Origin: Bacillota bacterium | GTDB lineage: Bacteria; Bacillota_C; Negativicutes; JAEYSJ01 | Reading direction: 5' to 3' | Assembly: GCA_023434855.1 (NCBI GenBank) | Contig: JAEYSJ010000078.1 | Span: forward strand, 1 to 11,995 | DNA length: 11,995 bases | Shown: positions 1 through 6,594 of the stretch, piece after piece | How the letters are laid out: the number at the start of each line of letters is the position of its first letter | Position numbering within the stretch: the first letter of the stretch is position 1 | The notes under the pieces: model-generated | The model's database searches: none | The model's input: only the letters and a program-made list of their open reading frames with translations | What the model was told of the DNA's origin: nothing | Program-made: the position numbers and the translations under genes

Positions 1-307
1 GTGCTACTATAGGCGATTTGCGGTCAAGTCCCATAGTAATGGCCTTAGTATATAAATCCATAGCCACGTTAAGAGCTTTCGAATCCTCTCCCGGCCGGAC
101 ACAAAATAGTTCTGCCTGAAAACCGCCTTCTGACAAATTTTTCATTACTTCATCGCCATATAGCCTACCAACATTATCATCAGAAACCACTAATAGTCTA
201 TTAGTAAATCCTAAATCTCCCAGCATCCGGCCAACTTTACTGACAATACGGGCACAAATGTGTATAGTGTAACTGTCTGCTTGCAAATTTACTTTAACAT
301 CTGCCAC
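1..307 (-). CDS. aroB: 3-dehydroquinate synthase, N-terminal part (truncated by window edge)
   Basis: AroB converts DAHP to 3-dehydroquinate, the second step of the shikimate pathway, in the cytoplasm, using NAD+ and a divalent metal. Only about the first 102 residues are present; the gene continues past base 1. I translated it by hand from a GTG at 305-307. The product shows the N-terminal nucleotide-binding features of AroB: LLVVSDDNVGRLYGDEVM, then VRPGEDSKAL, then GLDRKSPIVAL, which leads into the glycine-rich NAD loop that should follow outside the window. The GTG is supported by AAGGAGG at 316-322 with 8-base spacing. The start lies 14 bases inside the end of aroK, so translation is probably coupled to it. 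Recognition rests on motifs only, but the position directly after aroK fits the common aroK-aroB pairing. Confidence 0.9.
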   Translation of the reverse strand, partial: MADVKVNLQADSYTIHICARIVSKVGRMLGDLGFTNRLLVVSDDNVGRLYGDEVMKNLSEGGFQAELFCVRPGEDSKALNVAMDLYTKAITMGLDRKSPIVA

Positions 308-833
308 GTAAATACCCTCCTTGTCGCAAAAAACCTATAACCGTGTCCGTTACCTGCTGAGGAGAACTAGCACTTGTGTCAATTACATAATCGGCAGCCG
401 CTTGATAAAGTCCTGCCCGTTCCTCAATCATCCTTGCTATCAATTGTTCTCTTTCGGCACATTCCAATAATGGCCTTGTATTACGCCGTCCGGTACGTTC
501 TAAAATAACCTCAACTGTTGCGGTTAAAGCAATGATAACACCGTTGTTTTTTAAGCGGCCAATATTTTCGGGAAACAGGACTACTCCACCACCTGTGGCA
601 ATAACGGTATTAGTATAGCGGGCCACTCTGGCAACCATGGCTCTTTCCTGACGCCGAAAAAAAGCTTCGCCATGAATCTTAAACAATTCACTAATTGTCA
701 TACCGCTTTCCTGCTCAATCTTTTTATCAGTATCGATAAACGGTCTACCCAAGCGTCCGGCCAGCAGCCTGCCGGTGCTGGTCTTGCCTGTGCCCATAAA
801 TCCAATTAATACAATATTCTTCAATAATCTCAC
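294..833 (-). CDS. aroK: Shikimate kinase
   Basis: Cytoplasmic kinase that phosphorylates shikimate to shikimate-3-phosphate with ATP (shikimate pathway). The 179-residue length is normal for the family. Visible motifs are the P-loop GFMGTGKTSTG (residues 11-21), the shikimate/Mg-binding FIDTD (Asp34, Asp36), Arg60 in FFRRQE, the GGG substrate loop (81-83), the LID RRNTRPLL (Arg120) and Arg139 in ERAGLY. All expected substrate-contact residues are present, so the enzyme should be active. The start is GTG, in a 4-base GTGA overlap with the aroC stop. No clear Shine-Dalgarno precedes it, which suggests translation coupled to aroC. The gene runs 14 bases into aroB. AroK versus AroL cannot be separated by eye; the context favours the name aroK. 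Confidence 0.96.
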   Translation of the reverse strand: MRLLKNIVLIGFMGTGKTSTGRLLAGRLGRPFIDTDKKIEQESGMTISELFKIHGEAFFRRQERAMVARVARYTNTVIATGGGVVLFPENIGRLKNNGVIIALTATVEVILERTGRRNTRPLLECAEREQLIARMIEERAGLYQAAADYVIDTSASSPQQVTDTVIGFLRQGGYLRGRC

Positions 834-1984
834 CCAATCGCAATTCGCTGCCGGTAATACTCAATAGCAGCTATTAAATCATCTACGCAATCTGCACCAA
901 ATTTCTCCAGCAGAGCCTTTGCCAGGCCAATTGCCACCATTGCCTCTCCGACAACCGCCGCCGCCGTCACAGCGCTGACATCGCTGCGTTCAGTACTGGC
1001 CCGCACAGGCTGTTTTGTCAATATATCCACGGAAGCAAGTGGTTTCATTAGCGTTGGTATCGGTTTCATTGCTGCCCGTACAACTATCGTCTCACCATTA
1101 CTCATTCCGCCTTCTATACCCCCGGCCCGATTGCTGTTGCGGTAATACCCTTGGCCGGAATTATAAAAAATTTCATCATGTGCCTGGCTGCCAGGCAAAG
1201 CGGCATAAGCAAAACCCGCACCAAATTCTATGCCCTTAATAGCAGGAATAGACATTACCAGCCCGGCTATACAGGTATCTAACCGTCTGTCCCACTGTAC
1301 GTGACTGCCTAAACCCGGAAGTACATTGACTGCCAATACTTCGAAAATCCCGCCTAGTGTATCGCCCTGCTCCTTACTCTCTTGTATGGCTTTTTTCATT
1401 AATGCTTCAGTATCCGGCTCAATACAGCCCAAGTCGGATTTTTCCTTTAAGGCAACTACCTGGTCATAGTCTACCTGCCCCGATTTTATGCCAATACCAC
1501 CAATATTGGTCACATGCGAAGTTATTCCAATACCGCATACTGCTAACAATTGTTTGGCAATTGCTCCTACAGCCACCCTGGCTGCTGTTTCCCTGGCACT
1601 TGCCCGTTCCAAAATATCTCTGACATCCTGCCGTTTATACTTTAATACACCTGTCAAATCAGCATGACCCGGCCTGGCTTTAGTAACAATTTCTCCGCAA
1701 GGTGGTCCGGATGCTGACATACGGTCTTCCCAGTTAACCCAATCTTTGTTTCGTACCACCAGGGTGAGGGGACTACCCAAAGTCTGTCCAAACCTTAAGC
1801 CTGATAATACTTCAGCCTTATCCCGTTCAATCTGCATACGGCCACCACGGCCAAAACCCTGCTGACGGCGGGCTAAATCATCATTCAGCTTATCTATATC
1901 AATAACTAATCCCGCAGGTAAACCTTCGATAATTGCAGTTAGACCCGGTCCATGGGATTCACCGGCAGTAAGAAAACGAAACAT
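830..1984 (-). CDS. aroC: Chorismate synthase
   Basis: Makes chorismate from 5-enolpyruvylshikimate-3-phosphate, the last shared step of aromatic biosynthesis, using reduced FMN. The 384 residues are typical. Family signatures are present in order: TAGESHGPGL near the N-terminus, RRQQGFGRGGRM (about residues 40-50), ERASARETAARV in the first third, SNGETIVVRAAMKPIPT, and RSDVSAVTAAAVVGEA near the C-terminus. I chose the ATG at 1982-1984, giving MFRFLTAGESHG, because AGGTGA at 1993-1998 sits 8 bases upstream. A GTG four codons earlier (end 1996) lies inside that ribosome binding site and is unlikely. The start follows the pilO stop by 18 bases, and the stop overlaps the aroK start by 4 bases. 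The gene therefore links the pilus genes to the shikimate genes without a visible promoter or terminator between them. Confidence 0.96.
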   Translation of the reverse strand: MFRFLTAGESHGPGLTAIIEGLPAGLVIDIDKLNDDLARRQQGFGRGGRMQIERDKAEVLSGLRFGQTLGSPLTLVVRNKDWVNWEDRMSASGPPCGEIVTKARPGHADLTGVLKYKRQDVRDILERASARETAARVAVGAIAKQLLAVCGIGITSHVTNIGGIGIKSGQVDYDQVVALKEKSDLGCIEPDTEALMKKAIQESKEQGDTLGGIFEVLAVNVLPGLGSHVQWDRRLDTCIAGLVMSIPAIKGIEFGAGFAYAALPGSQAHDEIFYNSGQGYYRNSNRAGGIEGGMSNGETIVVRAAMKPIPTLMKPLASVDILTKQPVRASTERSDVSAVTAAAVVGEAMVAIGLAKALLEKFGADCVDDLIAAIEYYRQRIAIG

Positions 1985-1992
1985 ATATATAT

Positions 1993-1998
1993 TCACCT
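1993..1998 (-). promoter_or_regulatory. Ribosome binding site of aroC, decides the start
   Basis: AGGTGA lies 8 bases before the ATG at 1982-1984, just after the pilO stop codon. Its position rules out the upstream in-frame GTG, which is part of the site itself. Confidence 0.65.
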
Positions 1999-2002
1999 AC
2001 TT

Positions 2003-2620
2003 CTAAGTATTTGGCGGCAACGAACCAACTGCAGCTGCCGGTGATCTACCGCCAGCAGCCCCTTGATCGGCAACCGTTGCCGTACCATAGCCATATACAA
2101 CTACTAATATAGCCGCATCCAAGTTATCTTTTTGCGCCTTAATCGAAATACTGGTAATAGTATTAAATCTAGGACCGTCCTCCAGCTTTTTTAAAAAATC
2201 CAGCATTTGGAAATAATTGCCTTTTATGAAAATTTCAACAGGTATCTCCCTATATCCGTTTTTATTAAGTATCTGTCCTGGCTTAATCTGAACAAGTTGT
2301 ATAGAGCTACCCTTAGCTGCCTGTTCGAGCTGTACCAAAAAATCATAAATATCATTGCTATTAGGCAGCATTTTGTCAACTTGTATGAGTTTGCCATCAA
2401 GTTCGCCCAAATCCCGTTCAATGTCAGGATGGGCGGCAGCATACATTTCAATAATCTGTGTCTTTTGCCGTTCAGTCTGGTATTGTGCTGTTAAGTTCAC
2501 TATCTGAATTTTTTGGGGTAAAAAAAGGCAAGAAAAAAATAACCAGATAATAGTGATTAAACCTGCGGCAAATAAAATTGGTATCCTATTTGCTTGCAAA
2601 CTGTTCTGTGGAAACTTCAC
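2003..2620 (-). CDS. pilO: Type IV pilus inner-membrane alignment protein PilO
   Basis: PilO pairs with PilN in the cytoplasmic membrane to couple the pilus motor to the envelope. The 205 residues have the expected layout: a short basic N-terminus, one membrane segment (about 14-34), a coiled-coil stretch (about 40-85) and a small periplasmic ferredoxin-like domain (about 88-178) containing SSIQLVQIKPGQ and the PilO-like IPVEIFIKGNYFQMLDFLKKLED. The last 25 residues are an Ala/Gly/Pro-rich tail (GAAGGRSPAAAVGSLPP), probably disordered. The start is GTG, 7 bases after the pilN stop. The only upstream purine-rich stretch (AAGGGGA, inside the end of pilN) is rather far, so coupling to pilN is likely. 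No pilP-like lipoprotein gene follows; aroC comes next. The assignment relies on context as much as sequence, because PilO proteins diverge quickly. Confidence 0.88.
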   Translation of the reverse strand: MKFPQNSLQANRIPILFAAGLITIIWLFFSCLFLPQKIQIVNLTAQYQTERQKTQIIEMYAAAHPDIERDLGELDGKLIQVDKMLPNSNDIYDFLVQLEQAAKGSSIQLVQIKPGQILNKNGYREIPVEIFIKGNYFQMLDFLKKLEDGPRFNTITSISIKAQKDNLDAAILVVVYGYGTATVADQGAAGGRSPAAAVGSLPPNT

Positions 2621-2627
2621 TATATAT

Positions 2628-3155
2628 CTACATCCCCTTAATTCTTACCGTAATTTCAAAACTAGTTAATAATTTTGCATCCGTCTCAGCCTTATCCAAT
2701 ACAGGTTCAAAAAAGTAATCATCTTGTTTAATTTTTTGTAAAAAGCCTGCCAATTCAGAATAAGTCACTGCTGAACCCTTTAACTTAACCGAATCTTTTT
2801 CAATTGCGCCAAATTCGTTCAACCACACTTGTGGCGGAGTTATCGCCCCGAAATGAGCAACAATAGCGTACCAAGATTTACGATTGTTAGTTAAATTCAC
2901 TAATAATGCATTCTTGGAATTAATCATCTGCTGTTTATCGTTAGTAGACTGCATTTTTTCTTGCGTCGGACGAAGCAATTCATATTTTGCACGATTCTCA
3001 TTAATTTGACATTCAAGGCACCACATTTTATACATGTTATTACCATACATTCCACCCATAAACAACATGAGTAGGATACATACTACTGTTAAAATCCGCA
3101 TCGACGCATATTTAGGCTTACGCTTGGCTGGTGGCAAAAGATTTATGCGGATCAT
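2628..3155 (-). CDS. pilN: Type IV pilus assembly protein PilN
   Basis: PilN is a bitopic inner-membrane protein whose short cytoplasmic N-terminus docks into PilM and whose periplasmic domain dimerises with PilO. The 175 residues begin MIRINLLPPAKRK, which carries the conserved INLLP PilM-binding motif at residues 4-8. One membrane helix (about 21-40) follows, then a coiled-coil (about 45-85) and a fimbrial-assembly domain (about 90-175) with WYAIVAHFGAITPPQVWLN and a terminal beta strand EITVRIKG. ATG overlaps the pilM stop by 4 bases (ATGA). GGAGGT at 3161-3166 with 5-base spacing gives a strong start. The periplasmic domain is short, as is usual for PilN. Confidence 0.93.
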   Translation of the reverse strand: MIRINLLPPAKRKPKYASMRILTVVCILLMLFMGGMYGNNMYKMWCLECQINENRAKYELLRPTQEKMQSTNDKQQMINSKNALLVNLTNNRKSWYAIVAHFGAITPPQVWLNEFGAIEKDSVKLKGSAVTYSELAGFLQKIKQDDYFFEPVLDKAETDAKLLTSFEITVRIKGM

Positions 3156-4246
3156 ATGGCACCTCCGCCTAAAGCTAAGCCAATGGCCACAGCCAATTGC
3201 GAAGCCATATCATGTAAATACTTTTTATCAAATGAAGGTGCAACATCTATGCCAGCTAAGGGATCAAGCATAATTACCTGCCTGTCCAAATATTTTTCAA
3301 TATATTGTATAATGTTATCCAATTTTGCGCCACCACCTGACAAGTACATCTTGTCAATGACGGCTTCCTTATTTTGTGTATGATAATACTCAATAGTACG
3401 TCTTATCTCCCTGGTTAATTCGCCTACCAGATTATCCATCCGCAAATGCAAGTCCGATTGTTCGCCAGGCGAATCTACCTGCGGCAATAAGCCTTTTTGA
3501 TATTTTTTTAATTGCTCGGCTTCATTATAATCCAGTTCCAGAGATCGCATGACAATACCGGTAAAGTGATGTCCGCCAATGGGAATCATTCTGGTGATAC
3601 TCGGACTGCCATTTTGAAAAATAATTAATTGTGTTGCTTGGCCGCCGATGTCAATAATTAATGAATTTTCGGCTTTCGCCAGCGTCCGGATTATAGCCAG
3701 CGGCTCAGCACCAACAGCGACAGGTTGTAAACCAACATTTTTTACAATATCCGTAACACTATTAACAATTTCCTGTGGTGCGGCTGCCAACAACACCTTT
3801 AGCTCTAATCCGGAACGAGCTGTCCCAATAACGGCGAAATCAAAAAAATAGCTATCAGGTGCAAAAGGTATATATTTTTCCATGTCCCATTTTATAGCTT
3901 CCCGTAATTCTGATTCATCCATCAGCGGAAACATCACTTCGCGCAAAAAGATATTTAGCCCGCCAACAGCCATTACTACCTCTTTTGCGGTAGTGCCACT
4001 GACATTAATAACCTGCCTGATTAATTCGGTTAAAGTCTCACTATCTGTGATAGAGCCATCTTCAATAATATTAGCAGGCAGATCAATTATTCCGGTGCTA
4101 CGTAAAATCGGTCTCCCATCACGCCAATAAATTTCGGCTATTTTTAACGAATCTGTACCAATATCAATCCCAATCGCCTGATAGGAATCATTGAAAAAAA
4201 AACTTTCTATCTTCTCAAGAATTTTTTTCAAGTTATGGCTGATCAT
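3152..4246 (-). CDS. pilM: Type IV pilus assembly actin-like ATPase PilM
   Basis: PilM is a cytoplasmic FtsA-like protein that binds the PilN tail and links the inner-membrane PilN-PilO pair to the pilus motor. The 364 residues show the actin-fold nucleotide motifs: phosphate-1 AIGIDIGTDSLKIAEI (about 24-39), phosphate-2 LIIDIGGQATQLIIF (196-210) and adenosine motif YLSGGGAKLDNI (301-312). The PilM-specific stretch IKWDMEKYIPFAPDSYFFDF lies at 118-137. The start is uncertain. I prefer ATG at 4244-4246, overlapping the ComFB stop by 14 bases. A TTG at 4267 would add seven residues, and a TTG at 4231 would remove five; none has a good Shine-Dalgarno. Translation is probably coupled to the ComFB gene. 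Confidence 0.93.
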   Translation of the reverse strand: MISHNLKKILEKIESFFFNDSYQAIGIDIGTDSLKIAEIYWRDGRPILRSTGIIDLPANIIEDGSITDSETLTELIRQVINVSGTTAKEVVMAVGGLNIFLREVMFPLMDESELREAIKWDMEKYIPFAPDSYFFDFAVIGTARSGLELKVLLAAAPQEIVNSVTDIVKNVGLQPVAVGAEPLAIIRTLAKAENSLIIDIGGQATQLIIFQNGSPSITRMIPIGGHHFTGIVMRSLELDYNEAEQLKKYQKGLLPQVDSPGEQSDLHLRMDNLVGELTREIRRTIEYYHTQNKEAVIDKMYLSGGGAKLDNIIQYIEKYLDRQVIMLDPLAGIDVAPSFDKKYLHDMASQLAVAIGLALGGGAI

Positions 4247-4505
4247 GATGAGGTTTACGGTTAACAACTGCTATGGCATTAGTGATAGCGGTTAGAATAT
4301 CAATACTAAATTGCTGCTCAAGGGAGTGAATTTTAGTAAATGTCTCTCCTTGCTCAGTTACCACGTATCGTGGGGGTAACGAATTAAGCGCCAGTGCTGC
4401 AATGTCATACCGACATCTCAGGCAATCACAAGTATTTTGTTGTCTCTCAAGAATACTATCCAACTGCTCCCAAACCATAACTTCCATATAATTTCTAACC
4501 TGCAC
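4233..4505 (-). CDS. ComFB-family protein (candidate cyclic-dinucleotide receptor) in the pilus operon
   Basis: A 90-residue soluble protein that I recognise as the ComFB family: an N-terminal NYMEVMVWEQLDSIL helix, then a CxCxxC motif (Cys26, Cys28, Cys31) running into RYDIAALALNSLPPRYVV (32-49), and a C-terminal helix with DILTAITNAIAVV. The family is named after comFB of the Bacillus subtilis comF operon. As I recall, cyanobacterial and other members have been reported to bind cyclic di-GMP and/or cyclic di-AMP and to affect pilus-dependent behaviour. Binding here is inferred, not shown. The three cysteines could hold a metal. The start is GTG, supported by GGAGG at 4513-4517 with 7-base spacing. 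An internal ATG at codon 7 is possible but would cut the first helix. The gene overlaps pilM by 14 bases and follows the PilX-like gene by 30 bases, so it is made together with the pilus platform. Confidence 0.87.
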   Translation of the reverse strand: MQVRNYMEVMVWEQLDSILERQQNTCDCLRCRYDIAALALNSLPPRYVVTEQGETFTKIHSLEQQFSIDILTAITNAIAVVNRKPHHDQP

Positions 4506-4512
4506 CTAAACC

Positions 4513-4517
4513 CCTCC
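4513..4517 (-). promoter_or_regulatory. Ribosome binding site of the ComFB gene
   Basis: GGAGG, part of GGAGGGG at 4511-4517, lies 7 bases upstream of the GTG at 4503-4505. It supports that non-ATG start over the internal ATG at codon 7. Confidence 0.65.
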
Positions 4518-4535
4518 ATTATATTAGTTTCCTAA

Positions 4536-5546
4536 TTAATTGCCCCAAAAATTTGTTTGTATCATATTATTGATATCCGGGTCATATATAATTTCTGTTC
4601 CATTATTAACAATTAATGTATCTCCTGCAATAATACAACCTGTTAGTTTAACATTATCAGCAATTTCAATATTTTGTCCTGCTACAAGCAACGCTTTATT
4701 CAGCCTGGCATTTTTATTTATAATAATACTGGCCTCAGATATGATAATTACCCTGCCAGGTAATTTTACTCCTTCGCCTATGAAGACGGCTGATTTCGAA
4801 TAGATAACACCATTACCGGGCAGGTTCCTGTAGTCAGTAATACTGTAAGACTCACCTCTTGACGAAGTATAACAATAAATTCTACCGGTAAGACCACAGT
4901 AGTTGTCAATTTCAGCATTAGTTGGCGGTGGCGGCGCCCCTTGTTCATAACTGTTTCGGTCAATAATTGGAACTTGTAGATCAACCCTGTTCTGATCCCA
5001 GCCATTATCAATAGTGCCATAATTGTCTATTGTGCTTCTGCTGCCAGCCATAGCATGGGCCCGTCCGGGGCTATCCTTTTTAATAGATACTCCTGGACTA
5101 ATTGTCATTTTTCCTCCGGAAAATACCGCGTAATCATAGACAATATTATTCCGTCCCGGCGGCCAGACATACGCAAAACCAACTACTCGTTGGACAGTGT
5201 TAAACCGGTCACTTGAATTGATTGTAGCACTAGATGTCACCCATACAACATCATTAGTGGGTTTAACAGTTATAACCAAATGCCCGTTAGTGGGCGCTGT
5301 TCCAATATCTTCGGAAACTCCATGCCAGGAATTGTCCCTAGATAATTCAAAAATAGCCCGTCTTACTCCGCCTTCCGCCAAATACTGAGCGGCTATGCCA
5401 TTACGAAAATTACTGGCAATGGTATTTTCACTTTGGCTGAGGGGAAACAATGATTTACAAATAGCCAACAAAAGCATTATTAGTATAATAGCTACGATTG
5501 ATGCTGACCCCCGTTGCTTGTTTATCAGACTTCTATTCTTGTCCAT
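4536..5546 (-). CDS. PilX-like minor pilin with long, probably beta-helical C-terminal region
   Basis: 336 residues. The N-terminus has a basic leader with QRGSASIVAIILIMLLLAI (11-29), the pattern of PilX/GspK-type minor pilins, where the Gly is followed by a hydrophobic helix rather than FTLVE. SQSENTIASNFRNGIAAQYL (37-56) and AEGGVRRAIFEL (57-68) match the conserved PilX N-terminal segment. The rest is unlike a small pilin. Residues about 137-180 and 247-320 are rich in short V/I strands with Asn/Gly turns (FIGEGVKLPGRVIIIS, INKNARLNKALLVAG, IADNVKLTGCIIAGD), suggesting a beta-solenoid similar to bactofilin-like repeats. A proline run (APPPP, 204-208) may be a hinge. I chose ATG 5544-5546 because AGGTGG lies 6 bases upstream. 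An ATG at 5639 would add a second hydrophobic stretch but has no ribosome binding site. Probable role: priming or tip component of the pilus. Confidence 0.78.
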   Translation of the reverse strand: MDKNRSLINKQRGSASIVAIILIMLLLAICKSLFPLSQSENTIASNFRNGIAAQYLAEGGVRRAIFELSRDNSWHGVSEDIGTAPTNGHLVITVKPTNDVVWVTSSATINSSDRFNTVQRVVGFAYVWPPGRNNIVYDYAVFSGGKMTISPGVSIKKDSPGRAHAMAGSRSTIDNYGTIDNGWDQNRVDLQVPIIDRNSYEQGAPPPPTNAEIDNYCGLTGRIYCYTSSRGESYSITDYRNLPGNGVIYSKSAVFIGEGVKLPGRVIIISEASIIINKNARLNKALLVAGQNIEIADNVKLTGCIIAGDTLIVNNGTEIIYDPDINNMIQTNFWGN

Positions 5547-5552
5547 TTTACG

Positions 5553-5558
5553 CCACCT
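5553..5558 (-). promoter_or_regulatory. Ribosome binding site of the PilX-like gene, decides the start
   Basis: AGGTGG sits 6 bases before the ATG at 5544-5546. The alternative ATG at 5637-5639 lacks any such site, so the shorter protein with a conventional leader is preferred. Confidence 0.6.
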
Positions 5559-5623
5559 ACACCACGCAACATATAGTAATCTTGTGCGAACAAATGGCAA
5601 AAATAATAGAACGATAACAATTT

Positions 5624-6148
5624 TCAGTTGTTGGAGCATACAATTGTAGTCTGAATTTCTTCATCAAGATTATACAGCCGATCACTCAGCATTAATCTTA
5701 TTTCTACAGTGTTCGCATTTTTCCTTTCAAAGGACAAAGTTTTAACATATACTTGACTTGGCTCAGTTAATTGGTCTATACCAAAAGAAGGACTACGGTC
5801 ATCTTTTGCATACCGGTATAAAGTTAACACACCAGGATAATCCGAGGGTGACGAAACAAAAAATTTTAGAGTCTTGTAATCACCGGTATTTCTAAACTCG
5901 ATTATATTAACAGGCGTAGCGCCTTCCGCAGGCATAATTACTTTACCTGCAGTGTAACGTAATTCACGCACCATGGCATCCATGGCAATTCTGGCATTTT
6001 GCTGCAGGTTAATTCTGGCACTGCTTTTTTTCCAGCCTTGACCCCATACTACAAATGCGTTACATAAGGCTGAAAGCAAAATTGCTGTCAAAGCAAGACC
6101 AATTACCAGCTCAACAAGTGTAAACCCTCCTGATCCCCGTTTGATCAC
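5624..6148 (-). CDS. Type IV prepilin-like protein, PilW/GspJ type
   Basis: 174 residues with a classical class III signal: leader MIKRGSGG, cleavage before FTLVELVIGLALTAILLSAL, and Glu at mature position 5. The segment INLQQNARIAMDAMVRELRYTA (about residues 46-67) is the pattern typical of PilW/GspJ-type minor pilins; the remainder is beta-rich. I chose GTG at 6146-6148 because AAGGGGG (6155-6161) lies 6 bases upstream and the leader has a normal length. An ATG at 6164-6166 would add six residues and overlap the preceding stop by 7 bases, but it has no ribosome binding site. It sits between PilV- and PilX-like genes, as in the usual minor-pilin clusters that prime assembly. The exact subfamily is inferred from order and length. 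Confidence 0.83.
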   Translation of the reverse strand: MIKRGSGGFTLVELVIGLALTAILLSALCNAFVVWGQGWKKSSARINLQQNARIAMDAMVRELRYTAGKVIMPAEGATPVNIIEFRNTGDYKTLKFFVSSPSDYPGVLTLYRYAKDDRSPSFGIDQLTEPSQVYVKTLSFERKNANTVEIRLMLSDRLYNLDEEIQTTIVCSNN

Positions 6149-6159
6149 AGCAATCCCCC

Positions 6160-6552
6160 TTACCATTGAGGGGATTGGGCAATACCATCAATGAGGTAGG
6201 TGCTAAAACTCAATTGGTTATTGCCTTCCTGTTCTTGCCAGTTGACATTGACAGTTGTTTTATATAGACTACTGAAACTATTAGTCTGTTCTAATGCTTT
6301 ATTCCATTGAACAATGTATCTGACTCCATTTATAGTTGAGCTTTCGCTGCCACTGTCATATGCCAGACCTGCCTTGATCTGTTCCATTTTATGCTGGGCA
6401 AGGTATGGTGCGTTGATATTGCCTTCCGCCTGGCGGTTACTAGCATAGCATTGCAATAAAAAGGTCATGACAGCTAACAATGCAACACTAATAAATATTG
6501 TGGCTATACTTACCTCCACCATTAGAAAACCTTGATTGTCATCAACCTTCAT
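6160..6552 (-). CDS. Type IV prepilin-like protein, PilV/GspI type
   Basis: About 130 residues with leader MKVDDNQG and mature start FLMVEVSIATIFISVALLAVM, keeping Glu at +5 although the usual FTL is FLM. The PYLAQHKMEQIKAGL stretch (residues 44-58) resembles the AQxKMEQ pattern common to PilV/GspI-like minor pilins. The C-terminal half (INGVRYIVQWNK, KTTVNVNWQEQEG, LSFSTYLIDG) is a beta sheet. A GGAGG lies at 6564-6568. It is 11 bases from the ATG at 6550-6552 but 5 bases from an in-frame TTG at 6556-6558, so the start could be two codons longer. The stop is 11 bases before the PilW-like start. A supporting minor pilin of the same fibre is the likely role. Confidence 0.82.
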   Translation of the reverse strand: MKVDDNQGFLMVEVSIATIFISVALLAVMTFLLQCYASNRQAEGNINAPYLAQHKMEQIKAGLAYDSGSESSTINGVRYIVQWNKALEQTNSFSSLYKTTVNVNWQEQEGNNQLSFSTYLIDGIAQSPQW

Positions 6553-6594
6553 AGCCAACGTAGCCTCCGCATCATTTTGTCTGCCATCAAATCG

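Noticed and set aside
4523..4536. ATTAG-GAAA-CTAAT hairpin with a GNRA-type loop before the ComFB gene
   Set aside because: The stem is only five base pairs, mostly A/T, and overlaps a stop codon. It is too weak to call a terminator or regulatory element.
5547..5639. N-terminal extension of the PilX-like protein starting MLQQLKIVIVLLFLP
   Set aside because: It has no ribosome binding site, would add an extra hydrophobic stretch before the pilin leader and overlaps the PilW-like gene. The ATG at 5546 has AGGTGG at ideal spacing.
6549..6587. 12-codon minus-strand frame (MADKMMRRLRWL) whose TGA overlaps the pilV-like ATG
   Set aside because: It has no Shine-Dalgarno and is too short to judge. 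A leader peptide coupled to the PilV-like gene is possible but unsupported.
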